Of a stretch of DNA of 64,000 nt, positions 35,833-43,872 are shown one piece after another. The notes under the pieces are model-generated. The model had not been told where the DNA came from. It did not search any database and worked only from the letters and a program-made list of their open reading frames with translations. Origin of the DNA: Gemmatimonadota bacterium (GTDB lineage: Bacteria; Gemmatimonadota; Gemmatimonadetes; Longimicrobiales; Gaopeijiaceae); contig JAJDUP010000035.1 in the NCBI GenBank assembly GCA_022826565.1, positions 62,001-126,000 of the forward strand, given 5' to 3'. The position numbers and the translations under genes are program-made. How positions within the stretch are numbered: the first letter of the stretch is position 1; each line of letters starts with the position of its first letter.

Positions 35833-37092
35833 ATGAGCCAACTCCACCTCACCGCCGGAGAGACCGCCCTCCTCCTGGGCGAAGCCGGCCCGGCCCCGCG
35901 CCTCGCGATGGCCATCGTCGTGCGCATGGGCGAGATCCTCGGCGCCGACTCGCTCGTCGAGATCACCTCATCACACATCGACGGGTGCCTCTACCACGGC
36001 GACGGCGGCGTCGAGTTCGCCGAGCGGCTGGTGGATCTCGGTGGCGCGGTTACGGTTCCGGCGACGCTCAACGTGGGTGCCCTCGACCTCCTCAACCCGG
36101 CGCGGGTGCGCGCGCACGGCCGCCGCCGCGAGATGGCGCTGCGCCAGATGCGCGCCTACGAGGCGCTGGGGTGCCGGCCCACCTGGACCTGCGCGCCCTA
36201 CCAGGCCGGCCACCGCCCCGCGCCCGGAGAACACGTCGCCTGGGGCGAGAGCAACGCGGTGTGTTTCGCCAACTCGGTGCTGGGCGCCCGCACGAACCGC
36301 TACGGCGACTTCATGGACATCTGCTGCGCGATCGTGGGGCGGGCGCCGCGCACGGGTCTGCACCTGCGCGACCAGCGCCGCGCCACCGTCGTGGTCGACA
36401 CCGGTGCGCTCGCCCCCGAGCTGAAGCGGCGGGATGTCTTCTACCCCGTGCTCGGGACCTGGCTCGGCGCGGCCGTGGACGACCGCGTGGCGGTGGTGAC
36501 GGGGCTCCCCGAGAGCGTCGCGGAAGACCAGCTCAAGGCGATGGGAGCCGCGGCGGCGTCCTCGGGCGCCGTGGGACTCTTTCACATTGAGGGCGTGACG
36601 CCCGAGGCTCCCGACCTGCGCACCGCACTCGGCGGCGCGAACCCCGAAGCCGTGATCGCCCCCACGCCCGCCGAACTCCGCGCCACCCGCGACACCCTCA
36701 GTACGGCGGCAGCCGGCCGCATCGACGCGGTGGCCGTGGGCAGCCCCCACTTCTCCATGGCCGAGTTCGCCCGTCTCGAGGCGCTCCTGCCCTCCGCTCC
36801 GTTCGCAGTCCCTTTCTATGTCTGCACCGGCCGTTCCGAGTACCGCCAGCTCGAGACCGCCGGCCGCCTCCGGCGCTTCGCGGACGCCGGCGTCGAGATC
36901 GTGGTCGACACGTGCGTGGTGGTCACCCCGATCCTCCCGCCGACAGGCGGCGTCCTGATGACCAATTCCGGCAAGTTCGCGCACTACACGCCGTCCAACA
37001 CCGGCTACGGGGTGGTCTACGGCAGCCTCGAGGACTGCGTCCGGTCGGCGACGCGCGCGCGAGTCATGCGGGACGAAGCGCTGTGGAGCTGA
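35833..37092 (+). CDS. Aconitase X catalytic (large) subunit
   Basis: 419 residues from the ATG at 35833. DUF521/AcnX signatures: SSHIDGCLYHGDGGVEFAERLV, TCAPYQAGHRPAPGEHVAWGESNAVCFANSVLGARTNRYGDFMDICCAIVGRAP, and VVDTCVVVTPILPPTGGVLMTNSGKFAHYTP near the end with the Cys residues expected for a metal or Fe-S site. Aconitase X members include cis-3-hydroxy-L-proline dehydratase in bacteria and phosphomevalonate dehydratase in archaea. Here the two halves are separate genes overlapping by 10 bp. No proline racemase or mevalonate gene is nearby to fix the substrate. Confidence 0.9.
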   Translation: MSQLHLTAGETALLLGEAGPAPRLAMAIVVRMGEILGADSLVEITSSHIDGCLYHGDGGVEFAERLVDLGGAVTVPATLNVGALDLLNPARVRAHGRRREMALRQMRAYEALGCRPTWTCAPYQAGHRPAPGEHVAWGESNAVCFANSVLGARTNRYGDFMDICCAIVGRAPRTGLHLRDQRRATVVVDTGALAPELKRRDVFYPVLGTWLGAAVDDRVAVVTGLPESVAEDQLKAMGAAAASSGAVGLFHIEGVTPEAPDLRTALGGANPEAVIAPTPAELRATRDTLSTAAAGRIDAVAVGSPHFSMAEFARLEALLPSAPFAVPFYVCTGRSEYRQLETAGRLRRFADAGVEIVVDTCVVVTPILPPTGGVLMTNSGKFAHYTPSNTGYGVVYGSLEDCVRSATRARVMRDEALWS

Positions 37093-37520
37093 AGGGGACC
37101 GTCGTCCACCCGGGGGCGCCCGCCGAAGGCCGCCTCCTCGTGCTTGAGAAGCCGATCAGCTTCTGGGGCGGGGTCGATCCGCTCACGGGCGCGATCATGG
37201 ACCCGCGCCACCCGCGTCACGGAGAGCGGCTCGGCGGGCGCGTCCTCGTCATGGAGCGTACGATCGGGTCGAGCTCTTCCAGCGCGGTGATGCTGGAGCT
37301 TCTCCGCAACCGGGTGGCCCCGGCGGTGATCGTCGTGGGCCGCACGGACGCGATCCTCGTGCTCGGCATCCTCGTCGCGCAGGAACTGGGCTACAGCACG
37401 ATCCCGGTCCTGCAGGTCGGCACCCCCGACATCGCCCGGCTTCACGAAAGAGACGGCGCCCGGGCCCGCGTGCAGGACGGGACGCTGCAGGTTGGCGGAG
37501 GCGCTCAGGGCAGCGCGTAA
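37083..37520 (+). CDS. Aconitase X swivel (small) subunit
   Basis: 145 residues from a GTG at 37083 inside the 3' end of the large-subunit gene. Contains ALVLEKPISFWGGVD-like VLEKPISFWGGVDPLTGAIMD and the Ser-rich loop IGSSSSSAVMLELLRN, both typical of the AcnX swivelling domain (DUF126). It completes the active site with the large subunit. The last 16 bp overlap the 3' end of the converging propeller gene. Confidence 0.9.
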   Translation: MELKGTVVHPGAPAEGRLLVLEKPISFWGGVDPLTGAIMDPRHPRHGERLGGRVLVMERTIGSSSSSAVMLELLRNRVAPAVIVVGRTDAILVLGILVAQELGYSTIPVLQVGTPDIARLHERDGARARVQDGTLQVGGGAQGSA

Positions 37521-38707
37521 CGCTCCAGCGTCTGCAGCCCGAAGTCGTCCATGTGGATCGCGTAGAGCACGCCGTCGCCGAAGCCGACGACCCGGCGGCC
37601 CATCGGGAACTCGACGGACATCGCCAGCTCGCCACCCGAGCCGAATACATCGTAGCCGGGCACCTCGCCGGCCTCGCGGTGCCGCCGCACCCAGGCGCGT
37701 CCGCGCCCGTCGACCGGTACGGGCCGGTCATAGAATGCGGGTTTGACATCGGGCCAGGGGCGGTCGTCGAGGTTGTCGTCGTCATCCGACGAGCCGCCGC
37801 GGGTGGCCTGCATGCTCATGGAACCGTTCTCGACCTCCACCGAGATGGCGAGCGCGCCGCCCGCTTCCATCCGCTCCTGCGCCCATTCTTCCCTTTCGGC
37901 GCGCCCCAGCCCGATCGGCGTATAGGGAACCGGCTCGCCGCTGACGATCGAGCCGTCGTCACTCATCCAGTCGACGTGATAGTCGCCGGCACGGACGATC
38001 ACCACGCGCCCGTCGGGAGCCACGCCCCAGGCATCGGCCGGCGACAGCGGAACCTGGCTTACCCGCTCGTTGCGCTCCCCCGCCCCTCCGCTGACCTCGA
38101 CGATCGTCTCGGGAGGCTTGAAGGTGGCGACCGTGTCGAGGAGCCCGGTTTCCAGGTCGAGCCTGAGGACATCGGCCGAGTCGGATCTCATCCCCCCCAT
38201 GCCGCCGAGGCCTCGAAAATAGAGCCTGCCGCGGTCGTCGACCGCCTGCGGGAGCGCCATCACGATCTGGCCCATCGACCTGTCGCCGAGGCTGTAGGGC
38301 CGCGTCTCGCCGAATTCCAGATCCGGGCCCAGCTCCGTCAGGCGTCCGTTGCCGAGGTCCACCAGCAGCGTGCGGCCGCCGGGCAGGGGCCAGACCGCAT
38401 CGGGCTGCCGGTACTCGGTCGGGCCCTCGCCGACGCCGCCGATCGTGTCGGCCGTACCGGCGTCGAGATCGAGCCGCACCACGACCTGGCCGAGAGGATC
38501 GGCCACCAGCACGTCGCCGCCGGGCAGCTCGCGCACCGTGGAGACGACCGAGAAAGGCTCGCCGTAGACCGCGTCCGCCTCGGCCAGCGCCACGACCTCG
38601 ACCGCGTCGGCGCCCGCGCCCGGTGCTCCACCGCCCCGCACGATCAGCCACGTGCCCGCGGCCAGGACGACCGCCCCGGCCACCGCCGCCAGAACTCTGC
38701 TGCGCAT
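37505..38707 (-). CDS. Membrane-anchored six-bladed beta-propeller protein
   Basis: 400 residues. One N-terminal membrane helix (residues 5-24) may act as an uncleaved anchor. Repeated blades follow, with motifs like ELPGGDVLVADPLGQVVVRLDLD, PLPGGRTLLVDLGNGRLTEL and GVAPDGRVVIVRAGDYHVDW. This matches the 6-bladed TolB/NHL-like propellers abundant in Gemmatimonadota and Bacteroidota. Asp-rich linker DDDDNLDD occurs near residue 310. It is 19 bp downstream of glnN and probably shares its transcript. Function unknown. Confidence 0.78.
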   Translation of the reverse strand: MRSRVLAAVAGAVVLAAGTWLIVRGGGAPGAGADAVEVVALAEADAVYGEPFSVVSTVRELPGGDVLVADPLGQVVVRLDLDAGTADTIGGVGEGPTEYRQPDAVWPLPGGRTLLVDLGNGRLTELGPDLEFGETRPYSLGDRSMGQIVMALPQAVDDRGRLYFRGLGGMGGMRSDSADVLRLDLETGLLDTVATFKPPETIVEVSGGAGERNERVSQVPLSPADAWGVAPDGRVVIVRAGDYHVDWMSDDGSIVSGEPVPYTPIGLGRAEREEWAQERMEAGGALAISVEVENGSMSMQATRGGSSDDDDNLDDRPWPDVKPAFYDRPVPVDGRGRAWVRRHREAGEVPGYDVFGSGGELAMSVEFPMGRRVVGFGDGVLYAIHMDDFGLQTLERYALP

Positions 38708-38726
38708 CGGTCGAACCGCGGCCCGC

Positions 38727-40907
38727 CTACTTCACGAAGAGCATGTCGCGGTACGTCGGCAGCGGCCACAGCTCGTCCGGAATCACCTTCTCCATCCGGT
38801 CCGCCACCTCGCGCACCGCGTTCATCGCGGGGATCACGTTGTTGCGCATGTGGACGACCTTGGACGACACCTCGTCGCCGCCGAGCTCCTCGTTCTGCGC
38901 GTCGAGCTCGTCTAGCGCGGCGCTCAGCTCGTCGATGAGGCCGGAGACTCGGGCGATGTTGCTGTCTAGGCCCACCGTCGAGCCGCCCGCCCCGGCCGCT
39001 CCGCTCCGAGCCGACCCGAGCTGGTTCAGGTAGTTGACCGCGGCCGGCAGAATCATGCAGCGGGCGATGCGCGCCGCCGTCTCGCCCTCGATGTTGATCT
39101 TGATGAAGTACTGCTCGGTCAGGACCTCCAGCCGGGCATCCAGCTCGCGCGGCGTCATGACACCGTATTTGGCGAAGAGCTCCTCGTTCTTGTGGGCGCC
39201 GAGCGCCGGCAGCGCCGTGACGGTGTTCCCCGTGTTGAGCAGCCCGCGGCGCTCCGCTTCCTCCACCCACTCCTGGGAGTAGTTGTCGCCGTTGAAGATA
39301 ATCCGCTTGAAGGAGGGGATCTCGTTGGCGAGCAGCGTCCACAGCGCGTCCTCGATGGAGGTGCCGGCCTCGACGATCGGCTCGAGCACATCCGTCCACT
39401 CGTCGACCGCTTCGGCGACGATCGTGTTGAGCACGGTGGCCGGCAGCGAGATGCTGGCGGATGAGCCGACCGCGCGGAACTCGAACTTGTTCCCGGTGAA
39501 GGCGAAAGGCGATGTGCGGTTCCGGTCTCCCGAGTGCCGCGGCAGGTCCGGAAGCACGTTGACCCCCAGCCCGAGCAGCCCCTCGCGCTCTCTTTCCTTC
39601 GCTCTCCCGGATTCCTCCAGCTGGTTGAAGATGTCCTCCAGCTGGCTGCCCAGGAACACCGAGATGATCGAGGGCGGCGCCTCGTTGGCGCCCAGACGGT
39701 GGTCGTTGCCGGCCGTCGAGACGCAGGCCAGCAAGAGATCCTGGTGCTTCTCCACCGCGCTCATCACCGCCGTGCAGAAGAAGAGGAACATCAGGTTGTC
39801 GTGAGGCGTGTCGCCCGGCTCCATCAGGTTGTGGGTCGACGTGCCGAACGACCAGTTGACGTGCTTGCCGCTCCCGTTGATCCCCATGAAGGGCTTCTCG
39901 TGCAGGAGGCAGACGAGGCCGTAGCGGCGCGCGTTCCGCTCCAGCACGCGCATCGTCAGCTGCTGGTGGTCGGACGCCACGTTCGCATTCTCGTAGACCG
40001 GCGCCATCTCGTACTGCCCCGGCGCCACCTCGTTGTGGCGCGTCTTCATCGGCACGCCCAGGCGGTACAGGTCCATCTCGACGGACTGGATGTAGGCCAG
40101 CACGCGCTCGTGCATCGACCCGAAGTAGTGGTCGTCCAGCTCCTGTCCCCGCGGCGGCTTCGCCCCGAAGAGCGTGCGGCCGGAGGTCATCAGGTCCGGA
40201 CGGCGGTAGTAGAACTCGCGGTCGAGGAGGAAGAACTCCTGCTCGGGCCCGAGATTGGCCGTCACCCGGCTCGGCTCCTCGCCGAAGAGCTTCAGCGCCC
40301 TGCGGGTGACGCGATCGAGCGCATCGATCGACTTCAGCAGCGGGATCTTGGCGTCGAGGCTCTCACCGGCCCAGCTGGAAAACGCCGTCGGAATGCAGAG
40401 GTAGGTCGCCGATTCACCGCCGAGCACGAACGCCGGCGAGGTCGGATCCCAGGCGGTGTAGCCGCGGGCCTCGAAGGTCGCCCGCAGGCCGCCCGACGGG
40501 AACGAGGACGCGTCCGGTTCGCCCTGGACGAGTTCGTCGCCGCCGAAATCGGTGATCGCGCGGCCGTCACGCCCGACCTTGAGGAAGGAGTCGTGCTTTT
40601 CGGCCGTGCTCCCGGTGAGCGGCTGGAACCAGTGCGTGTAGTGGGTCGCGCCCCGCGAAAGCGCCCAGTCCTTCATCGCCGCCGCCACGGTATCCGCAAC
40701 TCCGGGATCGAGCTCTTCACCGTGGGCGATCGTCCTCGTCAGCTGCTTGAAGACGTTGTCCGGCAGGCGGGACTGCATCTCCTTCATCCCGAAGGTGTCC
40801 TCCCCGAAGACCCGGGGAAGGAAGTCCCGGTCGCCTGATCTGGATTCCTGCCTGCGGCTCCAGGTTTTGGCGGCGCTGACGGAATCAAAACGTCTCTGGG
40901 TGCTCAT
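38727..40907 (-). CDS. glnN: Type III glutamine synthetase
   Basis: 726 residues, the size of GSIII (GlnN) enzymes, which form large dodecamers. It begins with the GSIII N-terminal region (FGEDTFGMKEMQSRLPDNVFKQL). The active-site block reads MKTRHNEVAPGQYEMAPVYENANVASDHQQLTM, followed by HEKPFMGINGSGKHVNWSF. The C-terminal GSIII-specific domain includes FKRIIFNGDNYSQEWVEEAERRGLLN. It makes glutamine from glutamate and ammonia. A perfect 13-bp inverted repeat lies in the divergent intergenic region upstream, a candidate nitrogen-control site. Confidence 0.97.
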   Translation of the reverse strand: MSTQRRFDSVSAAKTWSRRQESRSGDRDFLPRVFGEDTFGMKEMQSRLPDNVFKQLTRTIAHGEELDPGVADTVAAAMKDWALSRGATHYTHWFQPLTGSTAEKHDSFLKVGRDGRAITDFGGDELVQGEPDASSFPSGGLRATFEARGYTAWDPTSPAFVLGGESATYLCIPTAFSSWAGESLDAKIPLLKSIDALDRVTRRALKLFGEEPSRVTANLGPEQEFFLLDREFYYRRPDLMTSGRTLFGAKPPRGQELDDHYFGSMHERVLAYIQSVEMDLYRLGVPMKTRHNEVAPGQYEMAPVYENANVASDHQQLTMRVLERNARRYGLVCLLHEKPFMGINGSGKHVNWSFGTSTHNLMEPGDTPHDNLMFLFFCTAVMSAVEKHQDLLLACVSTAGNDHRLGANEAPPSIISVFLGSQLEDIFNQLEESGRAKEREREGLLGLGVNVLPDLPRHSGDRNRTSPFAFTGNKFEFRAVGSSASISLPATVLNTIVAEAVDEWTDVLEPIVEAGTSIEDALWTLLANEIPSFKRIIFNGDNYSQEWVEEAERRGLLNTGNTVTALPALGAHKNEELFAKYGVMTPRELDARLEVLTEQYFIKINIEGETAARIARCMILPAAVNYLNQLGSARSGAAGAGGSTVGLDSNIARVSGLIDELSAALDELDAQNEELGGDEVSSKVVHMRNNVIPAMNAVREVADRMEKVIPDELWPLPTYRDMLFVK

Positions 40908-41049
40908 CGTTGGACAGTCCTTTGGTGGGCGTGGGAGTGCTCAAATGAGCCCGGCCTTTCGGCCCGGCGGAATGTTGAAAAAAGCAATGCTAATGGGAAG
41001 CTGTAAGGGTGCGGGCGCAGTTTCAAGGGTGCGCCGGAGAAAACTGTTG

Positions 41050-41085
41050 TTTGTCCGCCAAATCGGGCCTTTTTTGGCGGACAAA
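41050..41085. promoter_or_regulatory. Perfect 13-bp inverted repeat upstream of glnN
   Basis: TTTGTCCGCCAAA (41050-41062) and TTTGGCGGACAAA (41073-41085) are exact reverse complements with a 10-base spacer. The site lies 143 bp upstream of glnN (minus) and about 150 bp upstream of the small membrane protein gene (plus). A second, GAAA-capped GGCC/GGCC hairpin occurs nearer glnN, around 40950-40966. The divergent setting argues for an operator rather than a terminator. The rest of this 325-bp gap shows nothing else I recognise. Confidence 0.55.
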
Positions 41086-41231
41086 GTCGGAAGTCCTCGC
41101 TGGTGGAGACGGAACGGAAGCCGGTTGAAGGAAGACGCCCTGCCTCTCATGCGTATTACAGACTTTCACCCGACCTGGTCGGCCCGACGCCAAACGGGCC
41201 CGCGCCCAAACGGACAACCGCGGAGACTCGC

Positions 41232-41519
41232 ATGACCGACTGCACCGATTCCCAGGAAGCCACGAAGAAGGCCAGAAGGGTCATGCGCCGTTACATCAAG
41301 TTCATGAAACGAGCGCCCATGAAAGGTCGCGGAGGCCCGAGCTTCCTCTCGCTCCTGGCGCTGCTCTTCATCGGCCTGAAGCTGACCGGCCACATCGACT
41401 GGTCGTGGTGGTGGGTGCTCTCGCCCCTCTGGTCCAGGATCCTGATCGTCCTGCTCATCATCGCCGCGGCGGTGTCCTTCAAGAAGAAGACGGGCCGGAA
41501 CCCCTCCGGGGAGACCTGA
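41232..41519 (+). CDS. Small two-helix membrane protein
   Basis: 95 residues from the ATG at 41232, with GGAGAC upstream. A basic N-terminus (ATKKARRVMRRYIKFMKRAPMKGRGG) precedes two hydrophobic segments, SFLSLLALLFIGLKLTG and ILIVLLIIAAAVSF, linked by the aromatic turn IDWSWWWVLSPLW. That Trp-rich linker is common in small phage-like or stress-related membrane proteins. Converges on the multicopper oxidase gene with an 8-bp gap. Function unknown. Confidence 0.7.
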   Translation: MTDCTDSQEATKKARRVMRRYIKFMKRAPMKGRGGPSFLSLLALLFIGLKLTGHIDWSWWWVLSPLWSRILIVLLIIAAAVSFKKKTGRNPSGET

Positions 41520-41527
41520 ACGATCGA

Positions 41528-43246
41528 CTAGTCTTCCACCGTGAAGTGGAACATCATGCCTGCGCTGAGGTGCTCGGCGATGTGGCAGTGCAGCATCCAG
41601 TCGCCGGGGTTCGACATCTCGACCAGGATGTCCATGGTCGAGCCGACCGGCACGATCGCAGTGTCCTTCCAGACCAGGTTGTCGTTGGGGACGTCGTCGC
41701 GCGCGAGCACCACGAAGCGCTGGCCGTGCACGTGGATGGGGTGGTTCATGGGGTGAAACGAGTCGGGCGAGTTGAAGACGCGGATCTTCACCAGATCGCC
41801 GCGCTGGAAGGTCCAGTGGATGTCCTCGTTCTCGCGGCCGGTGCCGAGGTCCTTCAGGACCCAGGTGACCTGGGTGCCCGATGAGAGCCAGTTCATCATC
41901 GGCATCGCGTCGTTCCACTCCATGGGAGGGATGTAGAGGGTGTCCATCTCCATCGAGCGGATGATCGGGAGAGGAAGCCCCTGGACCCGCACGGTGGCTT
42001 CGAGGGTGTAGTCGGCGGCGCGGCCGGCATGTGCGCGCAACGCGCCTGTCTCGGCCGCGACCTCGGCGACGCCGCGCAGCGTCTCGTGGGCCTCCGTGAC
42101 CTCGTCGCGGAGGGGCGGCCCGGCGACGGTGACGCGCGCCAGGGTGTCCACATGCGGGTAGAACTCGCCCCGGAAGTGGTTGATGGCCTGGATCGTGTTC
42201 GCGATCGCCACCTCTCCTTCCTCCGGGAAGACCACGTCGACCACATAGCGCTCGGCCGGCGCGATCACCACGCTCGACACCCACGTCTCGCGCTCGAAGC
42301 GGCCCACGTCCGACGCGACCAGCTTCACCCGCGCCGGCCCGAAGGTGACGTTGAAGGTGCGGGTGTTGGCGACGTTGGTCATGAAGAAGCGCACCACCTC
42401 GCCCGGGCGCACCTCCAGCCCGTGCCCGGTCACCCCGTTCACGAGCATCACGTTGCCGAAGCGCCCCATCAGCGCGTGGGTCGGCGCTTCCCTGCCCCAC
42501 GGGATGAAGCCCTGGTCGTCCATCAGGATGTCGTCCAGGACGAGCAGCTCGTCGCGGTGCGCCGGGCTGTAATAGTCCGGGTCGGGGGAGTCGACGAGGA
42601 GGTTGCCGTAGAGGCCCAAGTCCTGCTGGACGTCCTCGCGCATGTGGGGGTGGTACCAGAACATCCCCGCGTCGGGCACGTGCAGCTCGTAGGTGAACGA
42701 CTCGCCGACCTCGATGGGGTCCTGGGTCAGCGTCTCGACGCCGTCGAAGCGGTTTTCGAGGCGCAGGCCGTGCCAGTGGACGGTCGTGGGGCTCTCGATG
42801 CGGTTCGTGACCCGCACCACGACGGTCGATCCCTGCGGCGCCTGGATGAGGGGGCCGGGGTGCTGGCCGTTGTAGCCGTACATGGCCGCCGTGTGGCCGT
42901 GCAGGGTGCGGCGGACGATGGAGACATCGACGTCGAAGGTGTCGCCGGGTGCGAGGTGGACGACTTCGCTGGGGCGCGCCTCCGGCAGGGTCATGACATC
43001 GATCCCCGCCGCCGCGAGGAAGGGCTCGACCGGGGGCAGCGCCATCTCCAGCCCCGGGATCATGGGCATGTTCGGGTCCATGGGGGGCATGCGCCAGCCG
43101 CCGCCCATGTCGTGCATCATGTGGGCGGCGTGGTCCATGTCCTGGGCGGAGGCGGGGGGCGCCGCGAAGAGGAGGGCGGTCGCCGGAGCGATGAGGGCGC
43201 CGGCCGTGAGCGCGAGCCCCGTCGGAGCCCGCAGGCGGTCAGTCAT
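41528..43246 (-). CDS. Multicopper oxidase with Met/His-rich N-terminus
   Basis: 572 residues with a signal peptide, then a Met/His-rich segment (MDHAAHMMHDMGGGWRM...PMIPGLEM) that could bind Cu(I). The four copper-ligand motifs are present: HWHG (near residue 155), YHPH (near 200), HPMNHPIHVHG (near 497) and HCHIAEHLSAGMM (near 550), with an axial Met in the last. It is a three-domain laccase/CopA/CueO-like enzyme, probably oxidising Cu(I) or another metal or phenol in the periplasm. The start ATG overlaps the stop of the upstream gene by 8 bp, so translation is coupled. Confidence 0.93.
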   Translation of the reverse strand: MTDRLRAPTGLALTAGALIAPATALLFAAPPASAQDMDHAAHMMHDMGGGWRMPPMDPNMPMIPGLEMALPPVEPFLAAAGIDVMTLPEARPSEVVHLAPGDTFDVDVSIVRRTLHGHTAAMYGYNGQHPGPLIQAPQGSTVVVRVTNRIESPTTVHWHGLRLENRFDGVETLTQDPIEVGESFTYELHVPDAGMFWYHPHMREDVQQDLGLYGNLLVDSPDPDYYSPAHRDELLVLDDILMDDQGFIPWGREAPTHALMGRFGNVMLVNGVTGHGLEVRPGEVVRFFMTNVANTRTFNVTFGPARVKLVASDVGRFERETWVSSVVIAPAERYVVDVVFPEEGEVAIANTIQAINHFRGEFYPHVDTLARVTVAGPPLRDEVTEAHETLRGVAEVAAETGALRAHAGRAADYTLEATVRVQGLPLPIIRSMEMDTLYIPPMEWNDAMPMMNWLSSGTQVTWVLKDLGTGRENEDIHWTFQRGDLVKIRVFNSPDSFHPMNHPIHVHGQRFVVLARDDVPNDNLVWKDTAIVPVGSTMDILVEMSNPGDWMLHCHIAEHLSAGMMFHFTVED

Positions 43247-43853
43247 ACCCGTAGGCCGCGCAGTTCTTCTCTTCGAAGGGGCCGTGGCCGGCCATGGTGT
43301 GCATCATGCCGCTGCGCGACATGCCGCGGATGACGATCGGGCCCGTCCACATCGTCGCGTCCGGGTCGAAGGCGGGCTCCAGGGTGACGACCACGAGGAA
43401 CTTGTTCCAGGCGACCTTGCCGGAGAACACGGCCGGCTCGGTCAGTTCGCCGGCGAGCGCGATCTGGTCCAGTTCGGGGGTGGTGGTCCAGACGACGTAG
43501 GTGCCGCCGCGCGCGGGTCCGAGGCGGTCGAGGCGGACCGTGAAGTCGTAGTGGTAGCTGCCGTCAGGGCCCAGCGCGACGCCGTAGGGCGACTGCGTGA
43601 AGGCGACTTCGCCGACGCCGGTCGCGTTGCCGGTGCCAGGCACGCGCTTCGTCGAGACCATGGGGAACCGGTAGTACTCGGGGCCGGAGTCGGCTCTGTG
43701 CAGCGCGCCGCACGCGGCCACGCCCCCGGCCACCTCGGAGCGGAAGTCGGCCACCCGCCAGCCCCCCTCGGCGTTCCGGATCGGCGCCGCGACGACCAGC
43801 AGCATGGCCAGCGCCGCGAAACCTCCCGGTCGTCCGGATCCAGTCATCCTCAT
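43239..43853 (-). CDS. Exported protein with Met/His-rich C-terminus, copper-operon associated
   Basis: 204 residues with a signal peptide (ATG 43853 or 43847). I do not recognise the family. The chain looks like a compact beta protein (GPDGSYHYDFTVRLDRLGPARGGTYVVWTTTPELDQIALAGEL). It ends with RSGMMHTMAGHGPFEEKNCAAYGYD, where Met, His and Cys could hold copper. It lies between the LVIVD gene (19-bp gap) and the multicopper oxidase gene (8-bp overlap), so it likely works with them. Confidence 0.72.
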   Translation of the reverse strand: MRMTGSGRPGGFAALAMLLVVAAPIRNAEGGWRVADFRSEVAGGVAACGALHRADSGPEYYRFPMVSTKRVPGTGNATGVGEVAFTQSPYGVALGPDGSYHYDFTVRLDRLGPARGGTYVVWTTTPELDQIALAGELTEPAVFSGKVAWNKFLVVVTLEPAFDPDATMWTGPIVIRGMSRSGMMHTMAGHGPFEEKNCAAYGYD

Positions 43854-43872
43854 CCTGCTCTGCCTCCGCCGT

